In this document: one piece after another, positions 7,081 through 14,795 of the stretch
Layout: each line of letters opens with the position of its first letter
Numbering within the stretch: position 1 is the first letter of the stretch
Assembly: GCA_018373675.1 (NCBI GenBank)
Contig: JAHAGQ010000004.1
Location: forward strand, 60,242 to 124,241
Reading direction: 5' to 3'
Source of the DNA: Collinsella sp.
GTDB lineage: Bacteria; Actinomycetota; Coriobacteriia; Coriobacteriales; Coriobacteriaceae
DNA length: 64,000 bases
Program-made: the position numbers and the translations under genes
Notes under the pieces: model-generated
Seen by the model: the letters and a program-made list of their open reading frames with translations, nothing else
Told to the model about the DNA's origin: nothing
Databases searched by the model: none

Positions 7081-9858
7081 ATGATTCTCAACGGACCGGG
7101 GATTAGCTACACCGAGCCCGACATCGGTTCGGAGTTCGTGCCGCCGCTGCCGGATCATCCGCGCGAGGCCATCGTCAAGCTGTGCGAGCACTGCACCAAC
7201 CGTCTGCTGCATCGCGATGAGCTGCTGGGCTACGAGTACTGGTCGTTTGCCGAGGCCGCAACCGACGAGCAGGCCGAAGTGCTCTGCAAGATGAAGATGC
7301 GCCGTCCCTATACGCTGCCCGAGATGGTCAAGCTCACCGGCATGCCCGAAGCCGATATCGAGAAGATGCTCGACGACATGAGCTACACGGGTCTGCTCGA
7401 GTACAACTGGGAAAACCCCGAGCGCGCCAAGCAGTGGGTGCTGCCCATGCTGGTGCCGGGTTCCGCCGAGTTCCTCAACATGCGCGTGAGCCAGCTCGAG
7501 GAGCACCCGGTCTATGCTAAGTTCTTTGAGCAGGCGTCCAAGGGACCGCTGTCCAAGGCCACGCCGATGGTGCCGCCCGGTGGTGCCGGCATCGGCATGC
7601 ATGTCATTCCGGTCGAGAAGGCTATCGATGCCGCGAGCACGTCGGTGCCGATCGAGCATATTGAGCATTGGCTCGACAAATACGATGGCAAATATGCCGC
7701 CAGCACCTGCAGCTGCCGCGCGAGCCGTCGCGTGATGGGTGAGGGCTGCGCCGACGACCCGGCCGATTGGTGCATCGCCGTGGGCGATATGGCCGACTAC
7801 GTGGTTGAGACCGATCGTGGCCATTACGTGACCCGCGACGAGGTTTACGACATCTTGCGCCAGGCCGAGGACAACGGCTTTGTGCACCAGATCACTAATA
7901 TCGACGGCGAGAACAAGATCTTCGCCATCTGCAACTGCAACGTCAACGTGTGCTACGCCCTGCGCACCTCGCAGCTGTTCAACACGCCCAACCTGTCGCG
8001 CTCGGCCTATGTCGCTAAGGTCGAGAAGGACAAGTGCGTGGCCTGCGGTCGCTGCGTCGAGGTGTGTCCGGCCGGCGCCGCCAAGCTGGGCCAGAAGCTC
8101 TGCGGCAAAAAGGCCGGCGGACAGGTGCCCGAGTATCCGCGCCAGGAGCTGCCCGATGCCACCAAGTGGGACCACACCAAGTGGTCGCCCAACTACCGCA
8201 ACGACAACCGCATCGAGACGCATGAGTCCGGCACCGCTCCCTGCAAGACGGCCTGCCCCGCGCATGTTGCCGTTCAGGGTTATTTGAAGCTCGCGGCGCA
8301 GGGTCGCTATGACGAGGCCCTAGCACTCATTAAGCGCGAGAACCCGCTGCCCGCTATCTGCGGCCGTGTGTGCAACCGCCGCTGTGAGGATGCCTGCACC
8401 CGCGGCCGTGTGGACGCCGCCGTGGCCATCGACGAGGTCAAGAAGTTTATCGCCCAGCGCGATCTGGACGCCGCGACCCGCTATGTCCCGCCCGTGGTGA
8501 CGCCGACGCGTGCCGGCGGCTTCGACCAGAAGATCGCCATCATCGGTGCCGGCCCGGCCGGTCTGTCCTGCGCTTTTTATCTGGCCGAGAAGGGCTATAA
8601 GCCCGTCGTGTTCGAGAAGAACGAGCGTCCGGGCGGCATGCTCACCTACGGTATTCCCAGCTTTAAGCTGGAGAAGGACGTTATCGAGGCCGAGGTCGAG
8701 ATCATTCGCCTGATGGGTGCCGAGTTCCGCTATGGCGTGGAGGTCGGTCGCGATGTGACGCTCGATGAGCTGCGCGAGCAGGGTTTTAAGGCCTTTTATG
8801 TTGCCATCGGCTGCCAGGGCGGCCGCCTTGCCGGTATTCCGGGCGAGGATGCCGAGGACGTGACCGTGGCCGTCGACTTCTTGCGCGAGGTTAACAGCGG
8901 CAAGATCGATACCCTGTCCGGCCGCACCATTGTAGTGGGCGGCGGCAACGTGGCCATCGACGTTGCCCGCAACGCCTGCCGTCTGGGCTCTGAGCATGTT
9001 GAGATGTTCTGCCTGGAGAGCGAGGCCCAGATGCCCGCCAGCGAGGAAGAGCGTCGCGAGGCCGTTGAGGACGGCGCTCACATCAGCTGCGGCTGGGGTC
9101 CCAAGGAGGTTCACCTGGACGAGGCCGGCCGTGTGTGCGGTATCACCTTCAAGCGCTGCACGCGTGTCTTTGACGACGAGGGCCGTTTTGCGCCCGAGTG
9201 CGACGAGAACGATCTGCGCCGTGTCGATGCCGATCGTGTGGTCATGTCGATTGGCCAGTCCATTGTGTGGGGCGACCTGCTGGCTGGCTCCAAGGTGGAG
9301 CTTGGCCGCGGCCAGGGTGCCCTTGCCGACCCCCAGACCTATCAGACCGCTGAGCCCGACATCTTTGTGGGCGGCGATGTCTATACTGGCCCCAGCTTCG
9401 CCATCGATGCCATCGCCGCCGGCCACGAGGCCGCCGTGTCCATCCATCGCTTTGTGCAGCCGGGCTCCACGCTCACCATCGGCCGCAACCAGCGCCGCTA
9501 CACCGCGCTCGACCGCGACGATGTCGTGATCGAGAGCTATGACAACGCGAGCCGCGAGGTGGCGCATGTTAACCGCGACCGCGAGAAGGCTGCGCCCTTT
9601 AGCGAGTACGTCGAGACCTTTACCGAAGAGCAGGTGCGCGCCGAGACCGCCCGTTGCCTGGGTTGCGGTGCCTCGATCGTCGACCCCAACAAGTGCATCG
9701 GCTGCGGCCTGTGCACCACCAAGTGCGCGTTCGACGCCATCCATCTGGATCGCGACCGCCCCGAGTGCTCCACGATGGTCAAATACGAGCAAAAGCTCCC
9801 AAGCCTCGGCAAGTACGCTCTAAAGCGTGCCATCAAGATTAAATTTGGTCGTAAATAG
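7081..9858 (+). CDS. Multidomain Fe-S/FAD NAD(P)-dependent oxidoreductase (GltD/NfnB-like core)
   Basis: Encodes 925 residues. The ATG at 7081 is preferred because gaaggga precedes it by 5 bases; the frame is open further upstream to 6748, but that stretch covers the operators. Residues 1-310 are a less familiar region with Cys clusters (STCSCRASRRVMGEGC, ICNCNVNVCY). A 4Fe-4S motif CVACGRCVEVCPAG lies near 320. The GltD-type helical Fe-S domain starts near 388 (CKTACPAH, CGRVCNRRCEDAC). The FAD-binding site is IGAGPAGLSCAFYLAEKG near 489, the NAD(P) site VVGGGNVAIDVARNA near 618, and a last ferredoxin motif is CIGCGLCTTKCAFD near 872. This core transfers electrons between NAD(P)H and ferredoxin or another Fe-S partner. 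The physiological partner is unknown. hypA follows, hinting at a link to nickel or hydrogen metabolism. Confidence 0.85.
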   Translation: MILNGPGISYTEPDIGSEFVPPLPDHPREAIVKLCEHCTNRLLHRDELLGYEYWSFAEAATDEQAEVLCKMKMRRPYTLPEMVKLTGMPEADIEKMLDDMSYTGLLEYNWENPERAKQWVLPMLVPGSAEFLNMRVSQLEEHPVYAKFFEQASKGPLSKATPMVPPGGAGIGMHVIPVEKAIDAASTSVPIEHIEHWLDKYDGKYAASTCSCRASRRVMGEGCADDPADWCIAVGDMADYVVETDRGHYVTRDEVYDILRQAEDNGFVHQITNIDGENKIFAICNCNVNVCYALRTSQLFNTPNLSRSAYVAKVEKDKCVACGRCVEVCPAGAAKLGQKLCGKKAGGQVPEYPRQELPDATKWDHTKWSPNYRNDNRIETHESGTAPCKTACPAHVAVQGYLKLAAQGRYDEALALIKRENPLPAICGRVCNRRCEDACTRGRVDAAVAIDEVKKFIAQRDLDAATRYVPPVVTPTRAGGFDQKIAIIGAGPAGLSCAFYLAEKGYKPVVFEKNERPGGMLTYGIPSFKLEKDVIEAEVEIIRLMGAEFRYGVEVGRDVTLDELREQGFKAFYVAIGCQGGRLAGIPGEDAEDVTVAVDFLREVNSGKIDTLSGRTIVVGGGNVAIDVARNACRLGSEHVEMFCLESEAQMPASEEERREAVEDGAHISCGWGPKEVHLDEAGRVCGITFKRCTRVFDDEGRFAPECDENDLRRVDADRVVMSIGQSIVWGDLLAGSKVELGRGQGALADPQTYQTAEPDIFVGGDVYTGPSFAIDAIAAGHEAAVSIHRFVQPGSTLTIGRNQRRYTALDRDDVVIESYDNASREVAHVNRDREKAAPFSEYVETFTEEQVRAETARCLGCGASIVDPNKCIGCGLCTTKCAFDAIHLDRDRPECSTMVKYEQKLPSLGKYALKRAIKIKFGRK

Positions 9859-9954
9859 GTAGCCATGGCGGGTAAGGGGACGGCGCAGACTAGATCTCGT
9901 CGTCCCCTTGCTTTGAGTTTGCATCGAATCAACCTCTGCAGAAAGGGTTTCGCC

Positions 9955-10383
9955 TTGCATGAATTGGGAATCGTCTATCACATCATTCGCGATGTCGAGA
10001 ACGTGGCGCGCGCCAATGGCGTGCGTCGCGTTTCGAGCGTCACGCTGCTGCTGGGCGAGGTCTCGGGCGTCGTTCCCGACTTGCTACTCGACGCTTGGCG
10101 CTGGGCGGCAGATAAAAAGCCCATCACCGAGGGTGCGGAGCTTATCGTGGAGCCCGTTGAGGCCGTGACACATTGCGAGGCGTGTGGCTGCGACTACGCG
10201 ACGGTCGAGCACGGCAAGGCCTGTCCCCATTGCGGTAGCGGCGAGACCTATTTGCTGCAGGGCCAAGAGGTAATGATCAAACAGATCGAGACCCCCGAAG
10301 AGGATCCGGCAGGCGCTGCCCCCGACGGCCCTTCCGACGCGCCCGATGCCGTCGACGCCGCCAACCCACTCCACATCGTCTAG
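9955..10383 (+). CDS. hypA: HypA, nickel insertion accessory protein (TTG start)
   Basis: Nickel metallochaperone that delivers Ni to [NiFe]-hydrogenase (or urease) maturation with HypB; 142 residues. The TTG at 9955 is chosen because it gives the invariant N-terminus Met-His-Glu-Leu, whose His2 is the nickel ligand, and because aaaggg lies 7 bases upstream. The in-frame ATG at 9865 would bury that His at position 32. The zinc site is C74-x2-C77 and C90-x2-C93 (CEACG, CPHCG). The last 25 residues are an Asp/Pro/Ala-rich tail not typical of HypA. No hypB, hypC or hydrogenase structural gene is in the window. It begins 96 bases after the oxidoreductase, probably in the same transcript. Confidence 0.9.
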   Translation: MHELGIVYHIIRDVENVARANGVRRVSSVTLLLGEVSGVVPDLLLDAWRWAADKKPITEGAELIVEPVEAVTHCEACGCDYATVEHGKACPHCGSGETYLLQGQEVMIKQIETPEEDPAGAAPDGPSDAPDAVDAANPLHIV

Positions 10384-10393
10384 GATCCCCTAT

Positions 10394-10466
10394 AAGTTGC
10401 GGTGAAATAGTTCCTAAATCCAGCCTTCTGACTCTTAAACAAGAACTATTTCACCGCAACTTTTTT
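10394..10466 (+). repeat. Intergenic inverted-repeat hairpin, agttgcggtgaaatag family (copy 2), likely terminator
   Basis: aagttgcggtgaaatagttc (10394-10413) and its exact reverse complement (10443-10462) flank a 29-base loop; a run of six T follows. It shares its arm with the hairpin at 1699-1765. Here it sits 11 bases after the hypA stop and looks usable as a terminator. Confidence 0.8.
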
Positions 10467-10555
10467 GAGTAGTTTTGTTGAGCATAAGTCGTGCAAATAG
10501 TCAAGCCATGTCTGTTTAAACAAAATAGTGACAGTACGAGCACATTCGCACTTGC

Positions 10556-10626
10556 TTAATATCGATATTAATGAACAGCTTGCTTGTATCTATAAAATAC
10601 ATAGCTTGATGAGATAGCTTGATGAG
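10556..10626. promoter_or_regulatory. Palindrome and 13-base tandem repeat upstream of the mannose PTS operon
   Basis: A perfect 16-base palindrome, ttaatatcgatattaa (10556-10571), is followed by two head-to-tail copies of atagcttgatgag (10601-10613 and 10614-10626). Both lie in the AT-rich, gene-free stretch 10467-10801 and are plausible regulator-binding sites. Nothing else was found in that stretch apart from the -10 element below. Confidence 0.5.
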
Positions 10627-10725
10627 CGACGCCTTGTCGTGTAATGAGTCAAAAAGCAGTAACGTAATCAACTTGTAACAAACCTAGACGTTTAAACAAA
10701 TAATCCAACCTTTTGCGGATTTAGC

Positions 10726-10731
10726 TATAAT
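10726..10731 (+). promoter_or_regulatory. -10 element of the mannose PTS operon
   Basis: A perfect tataat lies 71 bases upstream of the manX start. No convincing -35 hexamer is at 16-18 bases, which would fit an activator-dependent promoter. Confidence 0.45.
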
Positions 10732-10801
10732 TCCACAATCCAAACAGGTATACTCCTTTCATGTCGTGTAGGAAATACGTAGACAAAAAGGAGGTTATGT
10801 G

Positions 10802-11791
10802 ATGGTAAGTATTGTTCTTGCTAGCCACGGGGACTTGGCAGCTGGAATCAAGCAGACGGGCTCGATGGTCTTTGGCGATCAGCCGTCTGTTGCCGTGGTC
10901 TCGCTCGAGCCGAGCATGGGCCCCGACGACTTCCGTGCCAAGGTCGAGGAAGCAGTCGCTTCCTTCGAGGACCAGGAGCAGGTGCTCTTCCTCGTTGATC
11001 TGTGGGGCGGCACGCCGTTCAACCAGATCAGCGGGCTCATCGAGGGCCACGATTCCTGGGCTATCGTCACCGGTGTCAACCTGCCTATGCTCATCGAGGC
11101 ATATTCGCAGCGCTTTGACGCAAAGAACACTGCACATGCGATCGCAAAACATCTCGTGACTGAGGCTAAGGCTGGCGTGCGCGTCAAGCCCGAGTCTCTG
11201 GAGCCCGAGGAGAAGAAGCCGGCTACGGCCGCCGCTGCTCCTGCAGGCGCCATCCCTCCGGGAACGGTCATCGGCGACGGGCACATCAAGATCGCCCACG
11301 TCCGTATCGACACCCGTCTGCTGCATGGTCAGGTGGCCACCACGTGGACCAAGCAGATTAACCCCAACCGCATCATCGTGGTTTCCGACGGCGTTGCTCA
11401 CGACGAGCTTCGCAAGACGATGATCGAGCAGGCTGCCCCTCCGGGAGTCCATGCCAACGTCGTGCCCATCAAGAAGATGGCCGAGGTCGTCAAGGACACG
11501 CGTTTTGGTGACACCAAGGCCATGCTGCTCTTCGAGAACCCGCAGGATCTGCTCAAGGCCATCGAGGCCGGCGTCGACATCAAGGAAGTCAACATCGGTT
11601 CCATGGCTCACTCCAAGGGCAAGGTCGTCGTCACCAACGCCGTCGCTATGGGCGATGACGACGTTAAGACCCTCGAGGCCCTCAAGGCCAAGGGCGTCAA
11701 GTTCGAGGTCCGCAAGGTTCCTTCGGATGCTTCCGAGGATCTCGACGCCATGTTGAAGAAAGCTAAGGCCGAACTGGCCGCTCAAGCATAG
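10802..11791 (+). CDS. manX: Mannose-family PTS EIIAB protein
   Basis: Cytoplasmic phosphocarrier of a mannose/fructose/sorbose-type sugar PTS, 329 residues. The EIIA domain (1-130) accepts phosphate from HPr on His9 (LASHGDLA). A Glu/Pro/Ala linker spans about 131-158. The EIIB domain (160-329) carries the second phosphohistidine, His175, in RIDTRLLHGQV. aaggagg lies 7 bases before the ATG at 10802; a GTG at 10799 is too close to it. It is the first gene of manX-manY-manZ-manO with short gaps and strong ribosome-binding sites. Substrate (mannose, glucose, glucosamine, fructose) cannot be fixed from sequence. Confidence 0.95.
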   Translation: MVSIVLASHGDLAAGIKQTGSMVFGDQPSVAVVSLEPSMGPDDFRAKVEEAVASFEDQEQVLFLVDLWGGTPFNQISGLIEGHDSWAIVTGVNLPMLIEAYSQRFDAKNTAHAIAKHLVTEAKAGVRVKPESLEPEEKKPATAAAAPAGAIPPGTVIGDGHIKIAHVRIDTRLLHGQVATTWTKQINPNRIIVVSDGVAHDELRKTMIEQAAPPGVHANVVPIKKMAEVVKDTRFGDTKAMLLFENPQDLLKAIEAGVDIKEVNIGSMAHSKGKVVVTNAVAMGDDDVKTLEALKAKGVKFEVRKVPSDASEDLDAMLKKAKAELAAQA

Positions 11792-11809
11792 TAAAGGAGG
11801 GTCCGATAC

Positions 11810-12628
11810 ATGTCTGCAATCACTATTCTGCTTGTTGCGATTGTCGCGTTGCTTGCCGGTATGGAAGGCATTCTGGATGAGTTCCAGTTCCATCAGCCGC
11901 TCGTGGCATGCACGCTTATCGGTCTCGTAACCGGTCACCTTCAGGAGGGCATCCTCCTGGGCGGTTCGCTCCAGATGATGGCCCTTGGCTGGGCTAACGT
12001 CGGCGCCGCCGTCGCGCCTGACGCCGCTCTGGCCTCGGTCGCTTCTTCGATCATCATGGTGCTCGCCCTCAACGGCGGCGCCACTGATTCGGCCAAGGCC
12101 GTTACCGCGGCCATCGCCGTCGCCGTCCCGCTGTCGGTCGCTGGTCTGTTCCTGACCATGATCTGCCGTACCATTGCTACCGCTATCGCTCACGCCATGG
12201 ACGGTTGCGCCGAGAAGGGCGACTTCTCCGGCATCGAGCGCTGGCAGTACGCTGCCATCCTCATGCAGGGCCTTCGTATCGCCATCCCGGCAGTACTTCT
12301 GTGCATCATCCCGGCCGAGGCCGTTACCAACGCGCTTAACGCTATGCCCGACTGGCTGTCCGGCGGCATGGCTGTCGGCGGCGGCATGGTCGCTTCCGTC
12401 GGTTACGCCATGGTCATCAACATGATGGCCACCAAGGAGACCTGGCCGTTCTTCATCCTCGGCTTTGTCCTTGCTGCCATCCCTCAGCTCACGCTGATCG
12501 CCCTTGGCCTCATCGGCATCTCCCTTGCCCTCATCTACCTTGGCCTTAAGGATCTGGCCAAGCAGGGTGGCGGCATGGGCGGTGGCTCCGGCGACCCGCT
12601 CGGCGACATTCTGAACGATTACGAGTAG
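11810..12628 (+). CDS. manY: Mannose-family PTS EIIC permease subunit
   Basis: A 272-residue integral membrane subunit that, with EIID, forms the sugar translocation channel. Hydrophobic segments run through the chain (ITILLVAIVALLAGMEGILD at the start, then VACTLIGLVTGHLQEGILLGG, a long Ala-rich stretch and LTLIALGLIGISLALIYLGL near the end). The GHLQEGILLGGSLQMMALGW motif is typical of the family. A Gly-rich tail ends the protein. aaaggaggg precedes the ATG; the gene starts 18 bases after manX and ends 16 bases before manZ. Confidence 0.95.
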   Translation: MSAITILLVAIVALLAGMEGILDEFQFHQPLVACTLIGLVTGHLQEGILLGGSLQMMALGWANVGAAVAPDAALASVASSIIMVLALNGGATDSAKAVTAAIAVAVPLSVAGLFLTMICRTIATAIAHAMDGCAEKGDFSGIERWQYAAILMQGLRIAIPAVLLCIIPAEAVTNALNAMPDWLSGGMAVGGGMVASVGYAMVINMMATKETWPFFILGFVLAAIPQLTLIALGLIGISLALIYLGLKDLAKQGGGMGGGSGDPLGDILNDYE

Positions 12629-12644
12629 GAGGGGAGTGATACAT

Positions 12645-13565
12645 ATGGCAGAGAACAAGATTCAGCTCACCAAGGCTGACCGCAAGAAGGTTTGCTTCCG
12701 TCATCAGTTCCTTCAGGGCTCGTGGAACTACGAGCGTATGCAGAACGGCGGCTGGTGCTTCGCAATGATCCCTGCGATCAAGAAGCTCTACACCAGCAAG
12801 GATGACCAGATTGCCGCTCTTAAGCGCCACCTGGAGTTCTATAACACCCACCCCTATGTTTCCGCCCCCGTCATTGGCGTTACCCTCGCTCTCGAGGAGG
12901 AGCGCGCCAACGGTGCCCCGATTGACGACGTCGCCATTCAGGGCGTCAAGGTCGGTATGATGGGCCCGCTCGCCGGTGTCGGCGACCCCGCCTTCTGGTT
13001 CACCCTTCGCCCGATTCTGGGTGCTCTGGGCGCTTCCCTGGCCCTGTCCGGCAGCATCGCCGGTCCGCTGCTGTTCTTCTTCGCGTGGAACATCATCCGT
13101 TACGCCTTCCTGTGGTACACGCAGGAGTTTGGCTACAAGGTCGGCTCCTCCATCGCCAAGGACCTCTCCGGCGGTCTGATGGGCAAGGTCACCGAGGGTG
13201 CTTCCATCCTGGGTATGTTCATCATCGGCGCCCTGGTCGAGCGCTGGGTGTCCATCTCCTTCACCCCGGTCGTCTCCAAGGTCACGCAGTCTGCTGGCGC
13301 CTTTATCGACTGGGCTAACCTGCCCTCCGGTTCTGAGGGTGTCAAGGAAGCACTGACGATGTATAACTCCATCGGTGCTACCGCCCTTGATCAGGTGAAG
13401 GTCACCACGCTTCAGGCCAACCTCGATCAGCTCATCCCCGGCCTTGCCGCTGTGTGCCTGACCCTGCTGGTCTGCAAGCTCCTCAAGAAGAAGGTCAGCC
13501 CGATCGTCATCATCCTGGCTCTCTTCGCCATCGGCATCATCGGTCGCGTCTGCGGCTTCATGTAA
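12645..13565 (+). CDS. manZ: Mannose-family PTS EIID subunit
   Basis: A 306-residue partner of EIIC in the mannose-type channel. The N-terminal cytoplasmic part has the family signature FLQGSWNYERMQNGGW and the helix-breaking HLEFYNTHP...PVIGVTLALEEERANG. The central region is GVKVGMMGPLAGVGDP, followed by hydrophobic segments and a C-terminal membrane helix. The ATG at 12645 follows aggagggg at 10 bases; an upstream GTG at 12636 overlaps that site and is less likely. About 80 bases after the stop, a hairpin separates it from the DUF956-like gene. Confidence 0.95.
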   Translation: MAENKIQLTKADRKKVCFRHQFLQGSWNYERMQNGGWCFAMIPAIKKLYTSKDDQIAALKRHLEFYNTHPYVSAPVIGVTLALEEERANGAPIDDVAIQGVKVGMMGPLAGVGDPAFWFTLRPILGALGASLALSGSIAGPLLFFFAWNIIRYAFLWYTQEFGYKVGSSIAKDLSGGLMGKVTEGASILGMFIIGALVERWVSISFTPVVSKVTQSAGAFIDWANLPSGSEGVKEALTMYNSIGATALDQVKVTTLQANLDQLIPGLAAVCLTLLVCKLLKKKVSPIVIILALFAIGIIGRVCGFM

Positions 13566-13621
13566 GCACGTTTCGGCTTAAGACCGAGAATTGCTAGGCA
13601 AGGGCTTTTGAGCCATTGAAA

Positions 13622-13665
13622 CGGACCGCACCCGGTGGGTACACTGGATGCGGTCCGATTGTTTT
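13622..13665 (+). terminator. Partial terminator/attenuator between manZ and the DUF956 gene
   Basis: cggaccgca (13622-13630) pairs with tgcggtccg (13649-13657) over an 18-base loop, followed by attgttttatt. The loop is large and the T run interrupted, so it may only reduce expression of the downstream gene. Confidence 0.5.
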
Positions 13666-13685
13666 ATTTGGAGGGCGAGGCGCGC

Positions 13686-14084
13686 ATGGCGCAATCTCAG
13701 AACAGCACGGTCGATCTGGCAACGCCGGCAACCTGCCTGATGGGGCTTACCAGCCACGGTAACGTGATGGTGGGCAATAAGGCGTTCGAGTATTACAACG
13801 AGCGCAATCCCGAGGATTATATTCAAATCCCGTGGGATGAGGTCGACTATATTGCCGCCGAGGTTTTGCGCGGCACCAAGAAGATCACGCGTTTTGCCAT
13901 CTTCACCAAGGACAACGGTCACTTTACGTTTTCGACGCGCGACGACAAAGAGACGTTGCGCGCGGTCCGCAAGTACGTCGACGAGGATAAGCTTGTGCGT
14001 TCGCCCGATTTTATCGATGTGACGGCCAAGGGCGCCAAGAGCATCCCCTCCGTTATCAAAAACCTCTTCCACAAAGGCAACTAG
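13686..14084 (+). CDS. manO: ManO-like protein, DUF956 family
   Basis: A 132-residue soluble protein of the DUF956 family, found at the end of many mannose-type PTS operons in Firmicutes and some Actinobacteria. It is thought to influence mannose PTS expression, but the mechanism is not established. The visible family pattern is LMGLTSHGNVMVGNKAFEYY, then IPWDEVDYIAAEV and a C-terminal helix. The ATG at 13686 has a purine-rich ggagggcgagg upstream; a frame start at 13635 would run through the hairpin. It lies 120 bases after manZ, separated by that hairpin, so its dose may be set independently. Confidence 0.85.
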   Translation: MAQSQNSTVDLATPATCLMGLTSHGNVMVGNKAFEYYNERNPEDYIQIPWDEVDYIAAEVLRGTKKITRFAIFTKDNGHFTFSTRDDKETLRAVRKYVDEDKLVRSPDFIDVTAKGAKSIPSVIKNLFHKGN

Positions 14085-14105
14085 TCATTAAAGAGCGCCC
14101 CCCAA

Positions 14106-14305
14106 GTGGGACGCAGTTTCCCATGGGGCTCGATCGGGAAAGTGCATCCCAGTTCGAGCGCCGATTCCGGGATGTAGTTTCCGGAACGGGGTCGTTTGGG
14201 AAACTGTGTCCCGTTTCGAGCCGAAATTCTGGGACACAGTTTCCAGCGAGGTCCCATTGGGAAAGTTTGACCCAGAATTTGCCTGGATAGTGGGACACAC
14301 TTTCC
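14106..14305. repeat. Seven-unit array of alternating gggacacagtttcc-like repeats
   Basis: Seven imperfect 15-17-base units lie at about 14107, 14136, 14167, 14197, 14230, 14258 and 14291 and strictly alternate in orientation (for example tgggacacagtttcca, then tgggaaagtttgaccca). Neighbouring units can pair as hairpins. A half-arm of the agttgcggtgaaa repeat family follows at about 14322-14332. There is no coding potential. Confidence 0.75.
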
Positions 14306-14386
14306 GGAGGGCTGTTCCACCGCAACTTCGAAGAGTGGCTATACGCTGTATTACAACGGCGTAAATCTGCTACACTAGTACAACAT

Positions 14387-14462
14387 GCCTCCGTAGCTCA
14401 GGGGATAGAGCACCGCTCTCCTAAAGCGGGTGTCGTGCGTTCGAATCGCACCGGGGGCACCA
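14387..14462 (+). tRNA. tRNA-Arg(CCT)
   Basis: A full cloverleaf can be drawn. Acceptor gcctccg pairs with cgggggc (one G-T pair), the D-arm is gctc/gagc, the anticodon stem ccgct/agcgg holds loop ctcctaa (anticodon CCT), the variable loop is gtgtc, and the T-arm is gtgcg-ttcgaat-cgcac. CCA is encoded (14460-14462). Its 3' half is the integration site of the two elements that follow. Confidence 0.97.
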
Positions 14463-14463
14463 G
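14418..14463 (+). repeat. attL: tRNA-Arg 3' end
   Basis: The core ctcctaaagcgggtgtcg (14418-14435) and the final ccgggggcaccag recur at 25204-25249 and 38604-38649. The T-arm bases between differ (tgcg...cgca here, acgg...ccgc in the other two). Confidence 0.9.
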
Positions 14464-14472
14464 AAGAAATTA

Positions 14473-14509
14473 CAGGTCAGACGGTATAAATCGTCTGACC
14501 TGCTTCTGT
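14473..14509 (+). terminator. Hairpin directly downstream of tRNA-Arg
   Basis: caggtcagacg (14473-14483) and cgtctgacctg (14492-14502) are perfect inverted repeats followed by cttctgt. It probably ends tRNA transcription; since it lies inside element 1, the element supplies it. Confidence 0.65.
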
Positions 14510-14535
14510 ATAGATAGGGCTAAATAGACGATAGA

Positions 14536-14555
14536 GGGGTGAAAAAGGGGTGAAA
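14536..14555 (+). repeat. ggggtgaaa direct repeats, candidate integrase arm sites (left end)
   Basis: ggggtgaaaaaggggtgaaa is matched by ggggtgaaaaagaggtgaaa at 25077-25096 near the other end of element 1. Further tttcac copies lie at about 14578-14602. Repeats at both ends of an element are typical of tyrosine-recombinase arm sites. Confidence 0.5.
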
Positions 14556-14644
14556 GAAAGTTCTATGATGAAAACAGCTGGCCTACATATTTCACTCCGA
14601 TATTTCACCCAAATATCCGGTTTCCAACCCTTCCCACAGCCTAC

Positions 14645-14790
14645 GGGCTTATAAGAAGCCCTTCGGCCATGGAAAGCGTTGAAAACCTAGGGTGACGTTG
14701 CTGTGAGATGGGCGAGTTTCCAACAGCCCCCCGGCGTCTTCGGGTTTCGCCTGGGACCCTGCGACACCGTGGACCGTCGAAAACTCGCCC
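14645..14790. other. Structured non-coding stretch at the left end of element 1
   Basis: Holds a small hairpin gggctt-ataag-aagccc (14645-14661) and a 10-base inverted repeat, gggcgagttt (14710-14719) with aaactcgccc (14781-14790), enclosing a GC-rich 61-base insert. It begins 5 bases after the end of the specificity gene. It may act as a terminator or small RNA. No gene was found in 14463-14795. Confidence 0.4.
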
Positions 14791-14795
14791 TTCCG

